NCBI GenBank assembly: GCA_017511715.1
Contig: JAFWJF010000004.1
Span: 1-62,343, forward strand
Direction: 5' to 3'
DNA: 62,343 nt
Source: Alphaproteobacteria bacterium
GTDB lineage: Bacteria > Pseudomonadota > Alphaproteobacteria > Rs-D84
Under the pieces are notes generated by a model. That model was not told the origin of the DNA, ran no database searches, and saw nothing but the letters and a program-made list of their open reading frames with translations. The translations under genes were made by a program, and so were the position numbers. Below are positions 18,906-28,236 of the stretch, piece by piece; within the stretch, counting starts at the first letter, position 1, and the number at the start of each line of letters is the position of its first letter.

Positions 18906-19259
18906 ATGTTATTAAATACAATTGAAAAAAACGAAACAAATTCGACAGAAAAATTTCAGAACGCAGAACAACTTTGGTTCTGGTTTTTGTATTCTAAATC
19001 AATACAAAACGGTTTTCATTTTCACAAATCTTCTGTACATCGGCCTTGTGAAATACTGGATGTAGAAAGTCTTGTGACAAAACTTTACTTGTGCGGAAAA
19101 CTGAACGATGAACAACTTGAAGTAATGAAAAAATTCGGGGACAAAAAACGTGCGCCCCATCAATATATTTATTCAGAAAATCGCGCCGCAGCATTGTGGA
19201 AATCTGCGATGGATGTTTTAAGTGTTTACGCGTCTAAAAAAGGTTGGTTGGTCGATTAA
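18906..19259 (+). CDS. Uncharacterised protein (117 aa)
   Basis: A well-formed gene: AAAGGAG lies 8 nt before the ATG. The protein has AEQLWFWFLYSKSI, RPCEILDVESLVTKLYLCGK and RAAALWKSAMDVLSVYASKKG, all predicted helical, with no signal peptide or membrane span. The arrangement Trp-rich helix, RPCE-LD, then a second helical pair loosely recalls conserved unknown alphaproteobacterial proteins, but no named family is recognised. It appears cotranscribed with the next gene, 15 nt downstream. Confidence 0.65.
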   Translation: MLLNTIEKNETNSTEKFQNAEQLWFWFLYSKSIQNGFHFHKSSVHRPCEILDVESLVTKLYLCGKLNDEQLEVMKKFGDKKRAPHQYIYSENRAAALWKSAMDVLSVYASKKGWLVD

Positions 19260-19274
19260 GCGAAAGGTTCTATC

Positions 19275-19619
19275 ATGTTATATATAGGTTTCTCTGATTA
19301 TTCATATAAAATTCATGCGCGAATATTCTGCAAAAAATTAAAACATTGTGCTCCTGTCGTTATTGATAAAGATACCGCAATAATATATCAATTCGTACGA
19401 ATAAATAAAATTGAAAAAATACGCATTAAAAAAAGAGATTTTCATATACTTGAAAAACATGGCTGGATTTTTATCAAATGGCGAAAAAACACAAAAGCAC
19501 AAACCAATACACGATATAATTGTTTTACGTGTGTTCAATTTACAAAGAAAATGTGCGGTATAAAAAACATAAAAATACAAACCCCATTGGCACTGTTTAA
19601 TTATATCAGGCAAAAATAA
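19275..19619 (+). CDS. Uncharacterised basic protein (114 aa)
   Basis: Preceded by AAAGG 7 nt from the ATG and followed at once by a strong terminator, so it is likely a real gene. It is rich in Lys, Ile and Phe. The N-terminus is MLYIGFSDYSYKIHARIFCK, and a Cys cluster (CFTCVQFTKKMCG) lies near residues 86-98. No transmembrane helix is obvious and no family is recognised. Confidence 0.55.
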   Translation: MLYIGFSDYSYKIHARIFCKKLKHCAPVVIDKDTAIIYQFVRINKIEKIRIKKRDFHILEKHGWIFIKWRKNTKAQTNTRYNCFTCVQFTKKMCGIKNIKIQTPLALFNYIRQK

Positions 19620-19645
19620 AAATGCCCGTTCGGGCATTTTTATTT
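19614..19645. terminator. Bidirectional terminator
   Basis: A 14-bp perfect stem (AAATAAAAATGCCC and its complement) with a GTTC loop. It separates the convergent 19275-19619 gene and yidC, whose stop codon is inside the stem. Confidence 0.92.
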
Positions 19646-21187
19646 CAGCGATTTCTTGATTATATACATTTGTAAAATACCAAACACATTTGACACTGTC
19701 CAATAAAGCACTAAACCAGCCGGCATCCACGCAAACAGCACTGTAAACAACACAGGCATCCATTTCATCACGCGTTGGGTTGATGCCGCGATATCATTTA
19801 CATTCGTGTTTTGTTTTGGGGTCTGTAAATATTGTTGCAACCACATTGTTGCCCCCATCAATATTGGCAATATGAAATAAGGATCCATTACCGCCAAATC
19901 TGATATCCACAAAAAGTGCGCAGAACGCATTGGTACAGATATCAACAATGCCTTGTACAACGCAAAAAAGATTGGAATCTGAATCAACATCGGCAAACAC
20001 CCCGACATAGGCGATGTTTTATGTGTCTGATAAATCTTCATCATTTCCATTTGCAAGCGCATTTTGTCGTTTGCATACAATTTCTGAACACGTTGTAATT
20101 CAGGTTGCATTTTTTGCATTGCCATTGTCGAAACATAAGATTTTCGTGTCAGAGGCCATATCAATATTCTTAAAAGTAATGTCATCAAAATAATCGCCAC
20201 ACCATAATTACCAACCAATGCATAAAGCCAATTTATCGTCCATAACATCGGTTGAGCTAAAAACCAGAACCATCCATAATCCATAGTTTTATCGATTCCT
20301 GGGATATGTTGTGCTGCCATATTCAAAACATCACTCTGGCGCGGTCCCGAAAAAACATAGGTGTTTATTTCAGATTCACTTTTTGCAGCAATTTTTACCG
20401 GCGCAACGTTTGTTTGGGCGAAATATAAGTCACCACTTTTTTTCAGGCTGACTGTCTGGTCTTTTGCATCAATTGATGCAATCGTTTCCCAATATTGTTC
20501 TGCGAAACCGAATGATGCATTTACAGATGAATAAGCAAATGATTTTTTATTTAGTTTATTCCAATTTGTGTAATCAAGTTTGGAATTAGCATACACTACA
20601 CCACCTGTTTCAACCGCTGCAGAAGATTTGTTGTTCGCACTTTGTGTGATTTGTGCATATGGCGCAATACTGATTTCATGGTTCGTTTTATTTTTTATTA
20701 TATCTGTAATATTTATAACATAACCATTAACAGATATCTTGCGGGCAAAGTGTACACTTGGGTTATCCCAATGCATTTCCCCAGATTTCATTTCCCATTG
20801 TGTATTGATATTTGGAACAGATATATCAGATGAAACATAACCGACTTCAACAAAATTATTCGCATCATTCAAAAGAACAACATGTTCGTCAGTTTTGGAA
20901 TCTTTCTTGTGTTTATTTAATGCGACATTGGAAATACGCAATCCCTGGACATCAAAAGAAACATCTTCGTTTGCACGATTTCGTTTTGTTGCATTTGATT
21001 GTTCGACCGTGATTGGTGCAACTTCTTTGATTTCTGTATTCTGTGGTTTAAACCACACGCCCATTATCCACCACGCAAAAAAGAACAAAAACAACCACCA
21101 AAGAAAGCCCGAAAATCTTGATGGCTTTTTAGCATTCATTTGATTCCACTGATTAAAACCAGACTGATTATCCATATATTGTACCAT
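19640..21187 (-). CDS. yidC: Membrane protein insertase YidC
   Basis: 515 aa. An N-terminal helix (FLWWLFLFFFAWWIMGVWF, residues about 28-46) is followed by a periplasmic domain of about 250 residues and the conserved five-helix insertase core: YGVAIILMTLLLRILIWPLT with the hydrophilic-groove Arg, a cytoplasmic hairpin (MQKMQPELQRVQKLYANDK) and SGCLPMLIQIPIFFALYK. YidC inserts and folds inner-membrane proteins with or without SecYEG. AAAGGA lies 9 nt before the first ATG. It follows lspA by 13 nt rather than rnpA, and rpmH is 30 kb away. Confidence 0.95.
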   Translation of the reverse strand: MVQYMDNQSGFNQWNQMNAKKPSRFSGFLWWLFLFFFAWWIMGVWFKPQNTEIKEVAPITVEQSNATKRNRANEDVSFDVQGLRISNVALNKHKKDSKTDEHVVLLNDANNFVEVGYVSSDISVPNINTQWEMKSGEMHWDNPSVHFARKISVNGYVINITDIIKNKTNHEISIAPYAQITQSANNKSSAAVETGGVVYANSKLDYTNWNKLNKKSFAYSSVNASFGFAEQYWETIASIDAKDQTVSLKKSGDLYFAQTNVAPVKIAAKSESEINTYVFSGPRQSDVLNMAAQHIPGIDKTMDYGWFWFLAQPMLWTINWLYALVGNYGVAIILMTLLLRILIWPLTRKSYVSTMAMQKMQPELQRVQKLYANDKMRLQMEMMKIYQTHKTSPMSGCLPMLIQIPIFFALYKALLISVPMRSAHFLWISDLAVMDPYFILPILMGATMWLQQYLQTPKQNTNVNDIAASTQRVMKWMPVLFTVLFAWMPAGLVLYWTVSNVFGILQMYIIKKSLK

Positions 21188-21200
21188 TTATGTTTTCCTT

Positions 21201-21761
21201 TTATTTACAACTACATTTCTTTCTGTTTATAAACAGATTTATTAAATATAAAATCGCACCAAATGTTATAAAGATATCGCCTACATTAAATATCGCGGGG
21301 AAAGTCCAAAGTCCGCCTATGTGCCACTGTATAAAATCTGCAACGGCACCAAAACGAACACGGTCAACAAAATTACCAATCGCCCCACCAATAATAAACG
21401 CCAACGGCAAATATTCGTAATCGCAGGCCCTTTTTACCATATAATAAATCAACCATAATATTATCAATGCGGTTATTATGCTTAAAATTATCGGCATAAT
21501 AAAATTAAACGCAGAAAACGAAACCCCGCGATTCCAGATAAAATGAATATTAAACAAATTAGACAAACCATAATCACCACCAATCAAATCGCGCCACGAA
21601 ATAATAACACCATTTATATGGCATTTTGCACAAATTGAATTTGGGTTATAAATTACATCGCCATATTTATCTGCCAAAACAGATAACAAATAATGCTTTG
21701 AAAAGAAATCTAGGGCAAAAATGCCAAAAATAATTGCTATATATTTCAGAAACTTTTTCAT
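21201..21761 (-). CDS. lspA: Lipoprotein signal peptidase (signal peptidase II)
   Basis: 186 aa, slightly long. Four hydrophobic helices carry the family motifs NRGVSFS, GAIGNFVDRVRFGAVADF (first catalytic Asp) and FNVGDIFI (second catalytic Asp). It removes signal peptides of prolipoproteins after lipid attachment. An extra loop of about 30 residues after helix 1 contains CAKC and is not usual. GGAG lies 6 nt before the ATG. The lipoprotein at 34283-34939 is one likely substrate. Confidence 0.93.
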   Translation of the reverse strand: MKKFLKYIAIIFGIFALDFFSKHYLLSVLADKYGDVIYNPNSICAKCHINGVIISWRDLIGGDYGLSNLFNIHFIWNRGVSFSAFNFIMPIILSIITALIILWLIYYMVKRACDYEYLPLAFIIGGAIGNFVDRVRFGAVADFIQWHIGGLWTFPAIFNVGDIFITFGAILYLINLFINRKKCSCK

Positions 21762-21818
21762 GTTTTCTCCATTTTCTGAAAATATAGCAATTACATGTCA
21801 TAAAATCAAATAAAAACA

Positions 21819-23522
21819 CTATTTCGCATTTATTGGTTTTTTGATATTTTCGTAATCATTTTCGCGCAAATCATCAACCAAGTTATTTATCTTGGTCGCG
21901 GAAAAGCCCATATTTATCATCACATCCGCCCCCAAAGCAAATGAAGATTCTATGATTTCTGGGGTTGCCGATTTAACGCCCATGTTGATTAAATCACGTG
22001 AAGAGCGCAAACTATGTGCACGCGCAAATATTTTTATCCGCGGCGCAAAGCCTTTTATGGTTTGCACGATATCACGCGTGGCACTTTCTTCATTTAATGC
22101 AATAACAACCGCTTTTGTTTTACGCACTTTAAGCCCCGCAGCCAGCAAAATAGCTTTCTTTTTAGAATCTCCATAAATAACATTATATCCCGCTTCGCGT
22201 GCGACAACAACTTCGTCCACATTATCATCAATAGCAACATACGATATATTTTCAGATGCCAACATTTGTGCGACAATTTGCCCCATACGCCCAAAGCCAC
22301 AAATTACAACAGCAGGCGTTTCATCGGTCAATCTTTCTGATAAGTTCTTATTGCTTGAACCACCAAACAAATTGCCCAATTTTAATAATTTATCATATAT
22401 CAATAACAATATTGGTGTCATTATAATCGAAACAATGATTATAGCCGTCAAAATCTCTTGGTTTTCTGGCGGGATAGCAGATATTCCATTATTTTTCATT
22501 GTTTGTAAAATCAAAAGCCCAAATTCGCCACCTTGTGCCAAAATAAGCGACATTAAAAATGCATCGCGACTTTGTACCAAACGAACGCGCGCAACCATAT
22601 ACAGTGCCATGAATTTAATAAAGATCAAACCTGCAACACCAATTAAAACAATCGACCAATTATTCAGCAAAAATGGCAGATTTATCCCCATACCCAACAC
22701 AATGAAAAAGAATGCCAAAAATAATGTGGCATATGGTTCAATGGCTGCATTAACCTGATGTCTGAAAACGGTTTCTGACATCAACATACCTGCTAAAAAC
22801 GCACCAAGCGCCGCGGGCAACCCCATCAAACTTAAAATCACAGCCCATACGGCAATATTTACCATTATGGCTAAAACAAAGGCTTCTTGGGAATGAACGC
22901 GTGCGACCATACGCATTATCGGATTAATAAGAAATTTGGAAACTATTACAACACCCAAAATTAATCCCGCCGACATAACAACAATATCGATTACTGATGC
23001 GCCCAAGTTTATAGATTTTCCTGCCAAAACAGGCAACATCGCCAACAAAGGAATCGACAACAAATCTTGGAATAACAAAATCGAAAAAGTTTGACGTCCC
23101 ATATTTGTTTGCAATTGATTTCTGTCTATCAATATCTGCAAATCTTCAGATGTACTGGACATCGCCAAAATCAAAGAAATCATGATTGTTCCAATCAAAG
23201 ACCACGTGGTTATTCCAACCAATATCGGGAAAAGCATTACAGCAACCATCAAAACCTGAGATGCACCAAGCCCAAAAATCGTCCTTCTTAATTGCCAAAG
23301 TCGGCGCATATTGATTTGCAAGCCAATATTAAACCACAAGAACATAATACCCAAATCACCCAGGAATTGCCATGTACCAGATAATTCAAACAGCCCCAAG
23401 ACATGTTGTCCTGCCAAAATACCAGTTAACAAAAACGCCAGTAAAGTCCCCATTTTGAAAAGGCGCATAAAAAACACCGCAATAAAAGCAATTGCGAAAA
23501 ATAAAAGTGTTGCTGTTGACAT
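21819..23522 (-). CDS. Kef-type K+/H+ antiporter (CPA2 family) with TrkA-N domain
   Basis: About 567 aa from ATG 23522, which has GGAG upstream; the longer frame start lacks one. Residues 1-370 form a dozen hydrophobic helices of the Na+/H+ exchanger fold, with the conserved SSTSEDLQIL and LLFQDLLSIPLLA segments. Residues about 395-520 form a Rossmann RCK domain beginning VVICGFGRMGQIVAQML. Such proteins exchange K+ (or Na+) for protons and are gated by nucleotide or glutathione ligands. KefB, KefC and YbaL types cannot be told apart here. Confidence 0.88.
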   Translation of the reverse strand: MSTATLLFFAIAFIAVFFMRLFKMGTLLAFLLTGILAGQHVLGLFELSGTWQFLGDLGIMFLWFNIGLQINMRRLWQLRRTIFGLGASQVLMVAVMLFPILVGITTWSLIGTIMISLILAMSSTSEDLQILIDRNQLQTNMGRQTFSILLFQDLLSIPLLAMLPVLAGKSINLGASVIDIVVMSAGLILGVVIVSKFLINPIMRMVARVHSQEAFVLAIMVNIAVWAVILSLMGLPAALGAFLAGMLMSETVFRHQVNAAIEPYATLFLAFFFIVLGMGINLPFLLNNWSIVLIGVAGLIFIKFMALYMVARVRLVQSRDAFLMSLILAQGGEFGLLILQTMKNNGISAIPPENQEILTAIIIVSIIMTPILLLIYDKLLKLGNLFGGSSNKNLSERLTDETPAVVICGFGRMGQIVAQMLASENISYVAIDDNVDEVVVAREAGYNVIYGDSKKKAILLAAGLKVRKTKAVVIALNEESATRDIVQTIKGFAPRIKIFARAHSLRSSRDLINMGVKSATPEIIESSFALGADVMINMGFSATKINNLVDDLRENDYENIKKPINAK

Positions 23523-23547
23523 GTTTTCTCTCTCCGTTTTTTTATTA

Positions 23548-24381
23548 TTATAACAAATTTTTATCAATATTTCTTGCTATTTTTACAAATAATTCTGGGT
23601 TAATCTCTTCGGCGCGTTCTGTACCAGATAATCCGAATTGTTGCCAATCTATTTTCAGAATTCCGCGTATCATCTTGCGTCGCTGACCAAATAATTTAGC
23701 CGTCAATTTTTCCAGTTTTGTTATATCTTCTATATTTTTTATTTTGTTTTTATTTGGAACTATTTGCACAACTGATGATTGTACCTTGGGACGCGGAACA
23801 AACGCAGTATTTGGAACATCAAATAATATTTTTGTATCTGCAATTAAATTGCACAATACTGACAATCGTCCATATTGTTCATCGCCTGAATTTGCGACTA
23901 TTCTTTGGGCAACTTCGCGTTGAAACATCAATGTCAAAGATTTTATTTTTTCGCCATTTGCAATTTTATGCAACCAACCAATAAGCAATTCTGTACCAAC
24001 GTTGTAAGGCAAATTAGAACAAATCGCAAAACCTTTTTTATCAATATCAGACAAATCTACTTTCAATGCATCGCCATATATCACTTCCAATCTGCCATCT
24101 GCTGCATCTATTATTTTTGATAATATTGGTGCAGTTGTTTTGTCTTTTTCAATCGCAATCAATTTTTTTGCCCCCGACATCAAAATAGCACGCGTTAAAC
24201 CACCCGGTCCGGGACCTATTTCAACAACAGTTGTTTTTTCTATATCTGGGACACTGCGCGCAATACGTGATGTAAGATTCAAATCGAACAAAAAATTCTG
24301 TCCGAATTGTTTTTTGGGCTCTAGCCCGCTTTCGCGCATCATTTCTGATACTGGTGGCAAAGAAGCAATTTTATCAATCAT
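23548..24381 (-). CDS. rsmA: 16S rRNA (adenine1518/1519-N6)-dimethyltransferase
   Basis: 277 aa. The N-terminus holds KKQFGQNFL, the KsgA/RsmA signature, then the SAM motif VVEIGPGPGGLT and the catalytic NLPYNVGTELL (NLPY). It dimethylates two adenines in helix 45 of 16S rRNA late in 30S assembly. Its start overlaps the recR stop by 4 nt, implying coupled translation. Confidence 0.96.
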   Translation of the reverse strand: MIDKIASLPPVSEMMRESGLEPKKQFGQNFLFDLNLTSRIARSVPDIEKTTVVEIGPGPGGLTRAILMSGAKKLIAIEKDKTTAPILSKIIDAADGRLEVIYGDALKVDLSDIDKKGFAICSNLPYNVGTELLIGWLHKIANGEKIKSLTLMFQREVAQRIVANSGDEQYGRLSVLCNLIADTKILFDVPNTAFVPRPKVQSSVVQIVPNKNKIKNIEDITKLEKLTAKLFGQRRKMIRGILKIDWQQFGLSGTERAEEINPELFVKIARNIDKNLL

Positions 24382-24968
24382 AATTTTTTGCGTCCCCCAA
24401 AAGCCAACGTCAATGTCCCGTCATCAATATAATCTAAATCACCACCAAGTGGGACACCTGATGCCAATTCTGAAAAAGACACATTTGTATTATTTATTGA
24501 TGATATTATATATTGTTGGGTTGTTTTACCTTCCACCGTATTAGGCAGTGCAAATATTATTTCAGAAATATTTTCATTTAATATGCGCGATGATATATTT
24601 GCAACATTCAAGTCTTCGGGGGTTATTCCGTTTACACCGGATAACATCGCGCCCAACACATGATAGCGTCCATGGAAAACCCCTGATTTTTCCAGCACCA
24701 AAACATCTGATAAATCGCGCACAATACATAACTGACCATTTTTACGCGCATCATCCGAACAATATTCACAAAAGTCTGCATCTGTTAATACACCACATTG
24801 ATGGCACGGGTGTATTGATTTTGATGCGTCCAACAATGCGTTTGCCAAAGATTCAGCGCGCCCTGTTTTATCTTGCAACAAACCAATGACGATACGTGTC
24901 GCCGCCCGTGTCCCCACACGCGGTAATTTCGCAAATTGTTTAATAAGTTTTTCTATCTTTATATTCAT
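24378..24968 (-). CDS. recR: Recombination protein RecR
   Basis: 196 aa. The helix-hairpin-helix region (QFAKLPRVGTRAATRIV), the four-Cys zinc finger (CHQCG...CEYC, residues about 55-70) and the Toprim domain with the Walker-like GVPLGGDLDYIDDGTL are all present. RecR works with RecF/RecO to load RecA on gapped DNA. It overlaps rsmA and follows dacA by 12 nt. Confidence 0.96.
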   Translation of the reverse strand: MNIKIEKLIKQFAKLPRVGTRAATRIVIGLLQDKTGRAESLANALLDASKSIHPCHQCGVLTDADFCEYCSDDARKNGQLCIVRDLSDVLVLEKSGVFHGRYHVLGAMLSGVNGITPEDLNVANISSRILNENISEIIFALPNTVEGKTTQQYIISSINNTNVSFSELASGVPLGGDLDYIDDGTLTLAFGGRKKL

Positions 24969-24980
24969 CTTGATTTATCT

Positions 24981-26114
24981 TTAATGAAAAACATAACAAT
25001 CTATCCCGTTCGCACCGGCTGTGTTTTTTGCGTTTTGTGCAGAACCTTCTGACAACCCATTTATGCGCACACGATAAAGACCGCTTTCGTTTTGTTGAAT
25101 ATCTGGCGTCAACCCTGTTGCATTTAATACTTTATTTGCCTGATTTTTGGCAGATTGAAAACTGGAAAAAGCACCACATTGAACACCGACCCCACCATAA
25201 GAAACCACCGTATTTACTTTTGGTTCTATTTTTTTGTCAGACGCATATTTTGCAATTGGATTTGTGGTTGTCGGCGCAACAGAGTAAGTTTGTTGTGGTG
25301 TGCCAGAACCAGAAATCCCAAGTCGCGCAAATCCCAGATTTAACATTTTAGCCGCAATACTTGCACGAACATCTTTGTTTTCTGCACCTAAAACAACGGC
25401 TATCAAATGGTGTCCGTCACGCACAGCCGTTGCCACAAGTGAATATTTTGATTTGTTTGTAAAGCCGGTTTTCATACCATCACAACCAGGATAAGTCCCC
25501 AGCAATCGATTACCGTTTGTATATGTTTTCCCATTATAAGTCCACGATTTTATCCCAAAATATTTCCAGTACTGCGGAAAATGTTTATAAACAGCCATTG
25601 ACAACAGGGCGATATCTCGTGCTGTTGACATATGATCGTCATTTGGCAAACCAGATGAATTCTCAAAATTAGTGTGCTGCAGCCCTATTTCATTTGCGAC
25701 GCGCGTCATAAGACTGGCAAAATTGCCTTCTTTGCCACCTTTTAGATTTTCTGCTAATACACGTGCAACATCGTTTGCAGAATGAACCGCCACGGCTTTA
25801 ATGGCATCTTCGACCTTAATCTTGCTGCCTGCGCTAAGCCCCAGTTTTACCGGCTGAGCATCTGCGGCATATTGCGAAACAATCAAATAATCGTCCAAAT
25901 GCAACCTTTTGTGTTCCAACGCATCAAAGGTCAGATATAGTGTCATTATCTTTGTCAGCGATGCCGGATAATTTAATTCATTTGCGTTTTCTTGATACAA
26001 AACACGACCAGAATCAATATCGGCCACCAAAACCGCGCGATATTGGGGTTGCGCAGCCCGCACTGTAGACATTAGACAAAAGAACGACAAAAATAATGCT
26101 AAAACTCTCTTCAT
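24981..26114 (-). CDS. D-alanyl-D-alanine carboxypeptidase with SPOR domain
   Basis: 377 aa, a PBP5/6-like class C penicillin-binding protein. The signal peptide ends about residue 20 (VRA-AQ). Catalytic motifs are SLTK (S52), SAN (near 110) and KTG (DGMKTGFTNKS, near 216). Instead of the usual C-terminal amphipathic anchor, the last 75 residues form a SPOR domain (GVQCGAFSSFQSAKNQANKV). That domain binds glycan strands lacking peptide at division sites. It trims stem-peptide D-Ala in the periplasm. No Shine-Dalgarno sequence is present; the promoter is almost against the start codon. Confidence 0.93.
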   Translation of the reverse strand: MKRVLALFLSFFCLMSTVRAAQPQYRAVLVADIDSGRVLYQENANELNYPASLTKIMTLYLTFDALEHKRLHLDDYLIVSQYAADAQPVKLGLSAGSKIKVEDAIKAVAVHSANDVARVLAENLKGGKEGNFASLMTRVANEIGLQHTNFENSSGLPNDDHMSTARDIALLSMAVYKHFPQYWKYFGIKSWTYNGKTYTNGNRLLGTYPGCDGMKTGFTNKSKYSLVATAVRDGHHLIAVVLGAENKDVRASIAAKMLNLGFARLGISGSGTPQQTYSVAPTTTNPIAKYASDKKIEPKVNTVVSYGGVGVQCGAFSSFQSAKNQANKVLNATGLTPDIQQNESGLYRVRINGLSEGSAQNAKNTAGANGIDCYVFH

Positions 26115-26123
26115 GACACATGA

Positions 26124-26153
26124 ATCATAGTAAAAATACTATAATTGGGTCAA
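26124..26153 (-). promoter_or_regulatory. dacA-type carboxypeptidase promoter
   Basis: TTGACC (26148-26153) and TATGAT (26124-26129) are 18 nt apart on the minus strand. The -10 box ends 9 nt from the ATG at 26114, leaving a leader of a few bases at most. Confidence 0.6.
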
Positions 26154-26170
26154 TAACAAAAAAAGAAATT

Positions 26171-27541
26171 TTAATCGAGTGTTCTTAAACTGATTTTGTC
26201 GTCATCAACAATAACCAGTTTCCCATATCCAATACCAAATTTATTTGCAGATTCAAATGCCAAACGCTGTCCAAACAAATAGTTATCAAATATCGGAAAC
26301 ACGCCACGAACAAGTGCTAATTGATTGGCAACGTAATCAGATCCACACACTGCAATAATCGGAATATCTGGACGGCGGCATGCGATTTGCGTTGCACTTT
26401 CTGTATCAACAGCAAATACAACAATTGCAACCGCTTTATTCAGATGCGCCATGGAAGACACAGAACGCGACCAATCATTTTCTGGGACGTTATCAATGCG
26501 CAACCAATCGTACGGGTTTGTAATCGTATCCGTATCAGAAAAAGACAATATTTTATCCATTGTCTGAACCACATTAACCGGATTATCGCCAATTGTTGTT
26601 TCTTCGGATGTCATTGTTGAATCTGCACGCAAATAAGCCGCCGTTGCGACATCTGATATTTCTGCGCGCGTTGGAAATTCAGAATGAACCATACTTGACA
26701 ACATCTGGGTCGCCATAATAACAGGGCGATTTAATTTCCTGCATTCACGAATAATATGACGGGATACGGCCGGCACTTGCTCAAAAGGCAATTCAACCGC
26801 CAAATCACCGCGCGCTATCATTATACCGTCAGATGCCAGCGCAATATCCGCAATTCGTTCAACAGCCTTTGGTCGTTCTATTTTCGCAATAATTTTTATC
26901 GGATGTGCGGTTCTTTGTGCAATAAAATCACGCACAAAAGCAACATCTTCCGCCCTTTGCACAAAAGACAATGCGACATAATCAGGTTTTTTTGTTATTG
27001 CGTATTCAAGGTCTGCTTTGTCTTTTGCTGTTAAAATTTCTGTATTAACATCTGTGTCAGGCAGATTAAAACCGCGACGTGACCATATTTCATCACCACG
27101 AACAACAGTCGTTTCAATCTTATCGTCAAAAACAGCATCCACTTTCAATTCTATTTTGCCATCATTTAACAAAACCCTGTCGCCGACATTAAGTGATTTC
27201 ATAACGTCCCAATCTGGCAAATTAACACGATATTCATTGCCTGGGGCAGGATCAGAATCAAGAATAAACTTTTGTCCGATTTTTAACGGATAATGTTTTT
27301 CTGTTGCAAAAGCCCCTATTCTGTGTTTAGGCCCCTGAATATCAACCATTATCGCCACAGGAATATTTAATTTATTGCTTACTGAACGTATCAAATCTAT
27401 TTTTGCCCCCTGAACATCACCCGTATCATGACTAAAATTAAGGCGACAAACATTAACACCTGATTTTATCATATCTGCTAAAATCGCTTGTGAATCACAA
27501 CTTGGACCAATTGATGCTGTAATTTTAGTAAATCTTGTCAA
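26171..27541 (-). CDS. pyk: Pyruvate kinase
   Basis: 456 aa from the preferred start. It transfers phosphate from phosphoenolpyruvate to ADP, the last step of glycolysis. Recognisable segments are FTKITASIGPSC, VCRLNFSHDT, MVDIQGPKHRIG, IIAKIERPKAVE, MIARGDLAVELP and VIMATQMLSSM (catalytic Lys and the Mg-binding ERP/GD sites). An ATG at 27556 is in frame but has no ribosome-binding site. The codons after it spell AGGAGAG, placed 5-6 nt before a TTG at 27541 that gives the family-like start MTRFTKI. Confidence 0.93.
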   Translation of the reverse strand: MTRFTKITASIGPSCDSQAILADMIKSGVNVCRLNFSHDTGDVQGAKIDLIRSVSNKLNIPVAIMVDIQGPKHRIGAFATEKHYPLKIGQKFILDSDPAPGNEYRVNLPDWDVMKSLNVGDRVLLNDGKIELKVDAVFDDKIETTVVRGDEIWSRRGFNLPDTDVNTEILTAKDKADLEYAITKKPDYVALSFVQRAEDVAFVRDFIAQRTAHPIKIIAKIERPKAVERIADIALASDGIMIARGDLAVELPFEQVPAVSRHIIRECRKLNRPVIMATQMLSSMVHSEFPTRAEISDVATAAYLRADSTMTSEETTIGDNPVNVVQTMDKILSFSDTDTITNPYDWLRIDNVPENDWSRSVSSMAHLNKAVAIVVFAVDTESATQIACRRPDIPIIAVCGSDYVANQLALVRGVFPIFDNYLFGQRLAFESANKFGIGYGKLVIVDDDKISLRTLD

Positions 27542-27636
27542 TACTCTCTCCTGCATTGATAAAATATTTGATTTTTATAATTGTTAATATATCATATAGT
27601 TTATAACTAAACACCAAAAAAAACAAGAGGAAGGTC

Positions 27637-27885
27637 ATGAAAAACGCAAACCATGGTGCAATTGATAATGCTCAATTAATCAGCATTATTGAAAGGATTG
27701 AAAAATTAAACGAAGATACTGCGGCTATCGCTGCCGACATCAAAGAAGTTTACAGCGAAGCAAAATCGGCAGGATATGATCCGAAATATATTCGCCAAAT
27801 GATAAGGTTGCGCAAATTAGACCCAGACGAACTGGATGAAGCAGACGAATTAACAAAAATGTATCGTGATGCATTGGGACTGTAA
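27637..27885 (+). CDS. gapR: GapR-family (DUF2312) nucleoid-associated protein
   Basis: 82 aa. The central segment RIEKLNEDTAAIAADIKEVY and the tail YIRQMIRLRKLDPDEL match the DUF2312 family. Its Caulobacter member GapR encircles overtwisted DNA ahead of replication and transcription forks and stimulates topoisomerases. The family is characteristic of Alphaproteobacteria, supporting the taxonomic call. GAGGAAGG lies 3 nt before the ATG. It is divergent from pyk and directly abuts the next gene (TAAATG). Confidence 0.88.
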   Translation: MKNANHGAIDNAQLISIIERIEKLNEDTAAIAADIKEVYSEAKSAGYDPKYIRQMIRLRKLDPDELDEADELTKMYRDALGL

Positions 27886-28200
27886 ATGAAAAAATTCACA
27901 AGACGCATTGAAAACTTTACCTGCGCCCATTGTGGCGCAGATGTTTTAGGCAACGGATACACAAACCATTGTCCAAATTGTTTATGGTCGCGCCATGTTG
28001 ATAACACTCCAGGCGACAGGCAATCAACATGCGGGGGCATGATGCGTCCAATTTCTGTTGCCCCCGATAAAGACGGATATATAATTACACACAAATGCGA
28101 AAAATGTGGCAAAACCATAAGGCAACACTCTGCCCCAGATGATGATATTGATACAATTATATCAATATCTACAAACCCTGATTTTATTTTTGGAAAATAG
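27886..28200 (+). CDS. RNHCP-domain zinc-ribbon protein
   Basis: 104 aa. The motif CAHCGADV...TNHCPNCLWSRHVD, then PGDRQSTCGGMMRPI and CEKCG, matches the RNHCP domain, whose conserved Cys pairs suggest zinc binding. The R of RNHCP is T here (TNHCP). Function is unknown in the family; nucleic-acid binding is a guess from the zinc ribbons. Its ATG follows the gapR stop with no gap, so the two are translated together. Confidence 0.85.
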   Translation: MKKFTRRIENFTCAHCGADVLGNGYTNHCPNCLWSRHVDNTPGDRQSTCGGMMRPISVAPDKDGYIITHKCEKCGKTIRQHSAPDDDIDTIISISTNPDFIFGK

Positions 28201-28230
28201 TTGCGTATCGCAAGAATAAAATCTTATAAT
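28201..28230 (+). promoter_or_regulatory. comEC promoter
   Basis: TTGCGT (28201-28206) and a perfect TATAAT (28225-28230) are 18 nt apart; the comEC ATG begins 6 nt after the -10 box. Confidence 0.65.
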
Positions 28231-28236
28231 TAATGC

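Noticed and set aside
18653-18925. 90-aa plus-strand ORF over the virB10 terminator
   Set aside because: It reads through two terminator hairpins and overlaps the start of a better gene with a strong ribosome-binding site.
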